The notes beneath the pieces were generated by a model. It saw only the letters and a list, made by a program, of their open reading frames with translations, searched no databases and had not been told where the DNA came from. 19,288 nucleotides of DNA from positions 1 to 19,288 of the forward strand of contig CAZWFQ010000062.1 in assembly GCA_964633225.1 (NCBI GenBank), given 5' to 3'. The DNA comes from JAKQIM01 sp964633225. Lineage in GTDB: Bacteria; Chloroflexota; Anaerolineae; Anaerolineales; UBA4823. Position 1 is the stretch's first letter, and each line of letters starts with the position of its first letter. A program made the translations under genes and the position numbers. Shown here in pieces: positions 15,870 through 19,288 of this stretch.

Positions 15870-18800
15870 ATGACCGAGACAAAAAAACAGCAGCTTTATT
15901 TTGGCCGCGAGACCGAAAAAGAATACATCCGCCAGTGCATCACAGATTCAGAATCCAATCGCTACCTGATCTACATTTTCGGCGCAGGGGGCGTGGGCAA
16001 AACAGCCTTCATGGACCTCATCTCCAATATCTATGGGCATAACCCAGCCACCCTGGTGCTGGATACGGTAGACTTTGACGATCTCACCCTGCGCATGCCT
16101 ACCAACTTCATGGAACGCATGGTCAGTCAGTTAACCGCCCGCGACAAGAAAACTCGCCTCTCATTCCGAAAGTTCCTGAATTTATGGACCAAAAGTATTG
16201 GCGAGAGCCTGTCGCAGCGTGAAGAACAGCTGCCCGAAATTCGCGCTGCCTTTATCCAGGGGATGAACAACCTGGCAAAAAAACGGCGGCTGGTTTTATT
16301 GATCGACACACTAGAAAAAGCTCCCTTATGGTTCCCGGGTTTCTTTGCCCGGGTCATCTCTTCGATCCAAAACCTGGTGGTTGTGGTAGCCGGGCGTCCC
16401 CAGAGCCAGGCAATTGAAAACCAACTTGAAGAAGCAGTCAAAAACGCAGGGGGAACACAAGCCGCCTTTGCCATCCATCCCTTTGATCAATGGGAAGGTT
16501 TGAAGCTGGATCATTGTCATCAATATTTTGCACAGGTTGACCTGAGCAGCGCAGCAGGCGACCTGGCCATGGTGGGGATCAACCTGAACGACGAGTTCAA
16601 GGAGAAAATTTGGAAGTTGGCCAGCGGCATACCCTTCCAGGTTAACCTGGCTGTCAGCCTGATCCACTACTTGGAAATGCAAGATTCAGTTCTCAACCGC
16701 GCCATCCATGGGCTAATGACAAAGATCCAAAACACAGCCAAAGAAGAGATGGATGACCAGCGCTTACGTGATGAGTTTCAGCGCGCCCTGGTAATGCCCT
16801 TTGTGATCAACTACAAACACTCCCGCCTTCCCGGAGAAACCGTCGACTGCACCAGCCGCATCATCATGCTGCTTGCACATACCAACCATTTTGCATCCCA
16901 TGTCATCGGCGGCTTTGATTCTACCCTCTTGGCAGAACTGGATGACGCGTTGACCGAAAATGACATCGAATGCGGGCTGGAGGAAATCCGCTCTCAACGC
17001 GAGAAGTTGTACACCTTCGTAAAACTTTACCGGGGACCAGACGGGCGCATCAGTGGCATTGGTCTGCACGACGAAATGGTGCGCATGCTCAACAAATTTG
17101 CCTGGATGCAGCTTGAACCTCCTGGATTGACCGAACCGCCCCGCAAAAGCATCAGCCAGAAGCTGGTAGCCCACTACGATCGCCGCTGCGCAGCGCTCTC
17201 TGGTCAAGAAAGCGGCTCTCCAACCGATGCAGACTGGATGCACGCGGTGGACACGCCCGAAGGCCAGGCCCTGCTGCTGGCCCGCACCTTCCACGCTTTA
17301 TACCTGGATGTGCGCCAGGGGTGGAATTGGATCTACAACCTTTCTGAGCGCATCTTCAAACAATCGTACTTCGACACCTTGCTGTTTGATTCGGTCGAGG
17401 CGTATGTGCGCGGAGAAGAGATGGGTAATGAGGCCGACGTGCAAGCGCGCATGGATGTTTGGAAAGCCGCGTCTTTGATTGCACACCGCGAAGAAAAGGA
17501 TGCCCTCAAAAATGCCGCCAGGCTGCTAGAAAAAAGCATCAACGCCTGGTCTGCTCAATACAGTGAACAAAAAGCCACCATTAACAGCCTGGAGCAGGCC
17601 ATCAGGGTATTAAAAGAACAGCGTCGTGCGTTGTTGGCAGAACAGGCTCGGGGTGTGCCCATCGATGCCGCCATCCAACATTTCAACCAACTCATCACCG
17701 ACAACAAAGCAGCCATTCAAAACATGAGTCAGCTCAGCGATCTCGAGCGGGCTTACACAGCGCTGGGGTATGTGTACCGCTTGGAATCAAAATGGGATGA
17801 TGCCATCGAAAACTATAACACAGCCCTACACTACAGCCGCTGGCTGGGCAACCGGGATAACATTGCCGAGATATCCAACAACATTGCCAATGTGTATCTT
17901 CTCTCTGGGCAGTTGTATCGCGCCGCCCTCTACAGCCAGATCAGCACCATTATTCGCAAGCGCCTGGGGATGCAAGATAAGCTTGGCAACTCCTATCGTA
18001 TCCTTGGTATGATCAATTGGCGCATTGGCAACACCTACGAATGCCGCGGATACTGGCACCTGGCACGCCAGTGCTATGCAAACAGGCCNNNNNNNNNNNN
18101 NNNNNNNNNNNNNNNNNNNNNNNNNNNNNNNNNNNNNNNNNNNNNNNNNNNNNNNNNNNNNNNNNNNNNNNNNNNNNNNNNNNNNNNNGCCGAAGCTTAC
18201 TTGAGCATGGCCATGTTGTACTACCGCTGGGGCCGCCGCGACTGGCACAAGGGAAACGGAACTCTGGCCCTCCAAAAATTCGAGAAAGTAAGAGATTATT
18301 TCCAGGCAGGCTTCCCAATCGCCAATGAACGCCAGTTAATTGATTTGGTCAGCGTCTTTAATGGGGTCATGGGAAATGTTGAATATGCCTTAGGTGAGGC
18401 ATACCCAGAAGAACCCAGCCATTACGAAGCAGCTTTCAGCTATTACGTACAAGAATGCCTGGCTGCGGCGCGTACCAAAGAGCTGCGCTTTGAACGCGCT
18501 CTGAATGAAATCGTTGCCGACCGGCTGGCCCGCACCCCGCTCAACCTGGCAATGCAGTTTGCCAGCATGCTGACCGACGAAAGTGCCTGGAAAGCTGCTG
18601 GCCTTGAACGGCAATACCAAACTCTCGTGCATGAGGTGGATGGCATCAAGCAGTTTTTGGGCGTTCCGGCCTCTGAAGAGGTCAAAGCCATGGATCGGCG
18701 TTTCAACCAATATATGCGCACAGGCGACTACAAAAGGGCCTTAGCCGAGGCCAACGGGGCGTTGTCGCAGTTCTATCGTATTCGCTGGAGCATTGATACC

Positions 18801-19288
18801 GTGCGTGTCTTGCTTAAAACCGCCCAGGCGTACCGCAAAATGGCCCAGTACACTGAGGCGCGGCGCTATTGCAAACAAGCCTTGGTCATCGTAGAAGGCA
18901 TGCTGGGAGTCTCCCAAGTCAATGGCACAGAAACTGAAATAATTGACCTGATCAAGCTCAAAGCCCACTCTGACTTTACAATGGGGCGCATCCTGTGGGA
19001 GATTGGCAACACGGCCGAAGCCGCCACCCATTTCACCGACGCGCTTGAGATGTATATCAAGCATCGCGAAGACCCAGAAATGTACGAAGGCCTGGTGCGC
19101 TCCGTACAGTATGAAGGCTTCATGCGCTTCCGCATTCGCGAGTTCGACCAGGCGCTTACCTTCCTGGAATGGGCAGAAGCCGAATACCGCAAGATGGACA
19201 ACCAGCGCCGCGTGCTCAAGGTGCTGATCATTAAAGCGCGTGTGCTGCGTGATCGCAATAGCGAGGGCGATATTGCCGCCGCCCGCCT
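15870..19288 (+). CDS. Large STAND NTPase with coiled coil and TPR repeats, 3' end outside the window
   Basis: An open frame with no stop to the window edge (at least 1139 codons, a 100-N gap at 18089-18188 included). STAND proteins are ATP/GTP-driven switches that sense a ligand through C-terminal repeats and oligomerise. Motifs: hhGRExE as YFGRETE (10-16), perfect Walker A GAGGVGKT (38-45), Walker B LVLLIDTLE (141-149), VVVVAGRPQ (Arg176), HPF at 203-205, GIP at 253-255. A winged-helix-like region follows, with LHDEMVRML around His400. Residues about 548-610 are strongly heptad-like (coiled coil), and TPR-like helical pairs run from about 627 (for example ERAYTALGYVYRLESKWDDA) through the gap to the end. 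The frame is the same on both sides of the gap. ATG 15870 has GGAGGG at 15860-15865. No effector domain precedes the NTPase; one could lie beyond the edge. Role unknown: defence, signalling and transcriptional control are all possible. Confidence 0.88.
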   Translation, partial: MTETKKQQLYFGRETEKEYIRQCITDSESNRYLIYIFGAGGVGKTAFMDLISNIYGHNPATLVLDTVDFDDLTLRMPTNFMERMVSQLTARDKKTRLSFRKFLNLWTKSIGESLSQREEQLPEIRAAFIQGMNNLAKKRRLVLLIDTLEKAPLWFPGFFARVISSIQNLVVVVAGRPQSQAIENQLEEAVKNAGGTQAAFAIHPFDQWEGLKLDHCHQYFAQVDLSSAAGDLAMVGINLNDEFKEKIWKLASGIPFQVNLAVSLIHYLEMQDSVLNRAIHGLMTKIQNTAKEEMDDQRLRDEFQRALVMPFVINYKHSRLPGETVDCTSRIIMLLAHTNHFASHVIGGFDSTLLAELDDALTENDIECGLEEIRSQREKLYTFVKLYRGPDGRISGIGLHDEMVRMLNKFAWMQLEPPGLTEPPRKSISQKLVAHYDRRCAALSGQESGSPTDADWMHAVDTPEGQALLLARTFHALYLDVRQGWNWIYNLSERIFKQSYFDTLLFDSVEAYVRGEEMGNEADVQARMDVWKAASLIAHREEKDALKNAARLLEKSINAWSAQYSEQKATINSLEQAIRVLKEQRRALLAEQARGVPIDAAIQHFNQLITDNKAAIQNMSQLSDLERAYTALGYVYRLESKWDDAIENYNTALHYSRWLGNRDNIAEISNNIANVYLLSGQLYRAALYSQISTIIRKRLGMQDKLGNSYRILGMINWRIGNTYECRGYWHLARQCYANRXXXXXXXXXXXXXXXXXXXXXXXXXXXXXXXXXXAEAYLSMAMLYYRWGRRDWHKGNGTLALQKFEKVRDYFQAGFPIANERQLIDLVSVFNGVMGNVEYALGEAYPEEPSHYEAAFSYYVQECLAAARTKELRFERALNEIVADRLARTPLNLAMQFASMLTDESAWKAAGLERQYQTLVHEVDGIKQFLGVPASEEVKAMDRRFNQYMRTGDYKRALAEANGALSQFYRIRWSIDTVRVLLKTAQAYRKMAQYTEARRYCKQALVIVEGMLGVSQVNGTETEIIDLIKLKAHSDFTMGRILWEIGNTAEAATHFTDALEMYIKHREDPEMYEGLVRSVQYEGFMRFRIREFDQALTFLEWAEAEYRKMDNQRRVLKVLIIKARVLRDRNSEGDIAAAR
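18089..18188. other. Assembly gap (100 N) inside the STAND-TPR gene
   Basis: Exactly 100 N within the TPR region. The same frame stays open on both sides. The gap may reflect repeat-induced assembly failure, and the true number of TPR units is therefore unknown. Confidence 0.95.

Noticed and set aside
16127..17542. Minus-strand frames of up to 176 codons opposite the STAND gene
   Set aside because: The plus-strand frame from 15870 has an intact P-loop, Walker B and TPRs and stays open over 3.4 kb; the opposite frames are shadows.
1..19288. CRISPR arrays, transposases, phage genes, tRNA or rRNA genes
   Set aside because: No regularly spaced repeats, transposase or integrase motifs, or tRNA/rRNA-like sequences were recognised on either strand by eye.

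Overview
The window looks like a fragment of a mid-to-high-GC bacterial genome. The gene set (MurA of the Asp type, a stand-alone scpA, AddAB, a DegV protein, large STAND NTPases with TPR tails) is consistent with a Chloroflexota/Anaerolineae-like organism. That placement is inferred from the general flavour of the proteins and was not tested by any search. Two runs of exactly 100 N (2890-2989 and 18089-18188) mark it as a gapped, probably metagenome-derived scaffold. Both gaps interrupt genes.

The left part (1-7435) is housekeeping. murA (+) converges on a trx-osmC pair (-) across a strong bidirectional terminator. A divergent scpA (+) with an apparently leaderless promoter follows and converges on degV-xth (-) across a second hairpin. 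hisS (+) diverges from degV over a 166-nt region that carries a perfect 16-bp palindrome. A dipeptide-epimerase-like enolase-superfamily gene (-) faces hisS tail to tail.

The right part (7596-19288) is a same-strand block of four genes with tight spacing. addB and addA (3-nt gap) encode an AddAB/RexAB-type helicase-nuclease for double-strand break processing. After 60 nt comes a 601-residue P-loop ATPase. After another 21 nt comes a very long STAND-type ATPase with coiled-coil and TPR repeats that runs off the right edge with no stop, at least 1139 codons. The two ATPases share an order of motifs (N-terminal GRExE-like motif, P-loop, Walker B, a GxP motif, a winged-helix-like domain). In the first protein the GRExE motif and the Walker A glycine are degraded; in the second both are intact. 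This pair is the least explained part of the window and the best candidate for an undescribed system. No effector domain is visible in it, so a role in signalling, defence or regulation is open.

No tRNA, rRNA, insertion sequence, CRISPR array or phage gene was recognised. Other points of note are a MurA with Asp in place of the fosfomycin-target Cys, and an AddB with an atypical Walker A motif and atypical iron-sulfur cysteine spacing.
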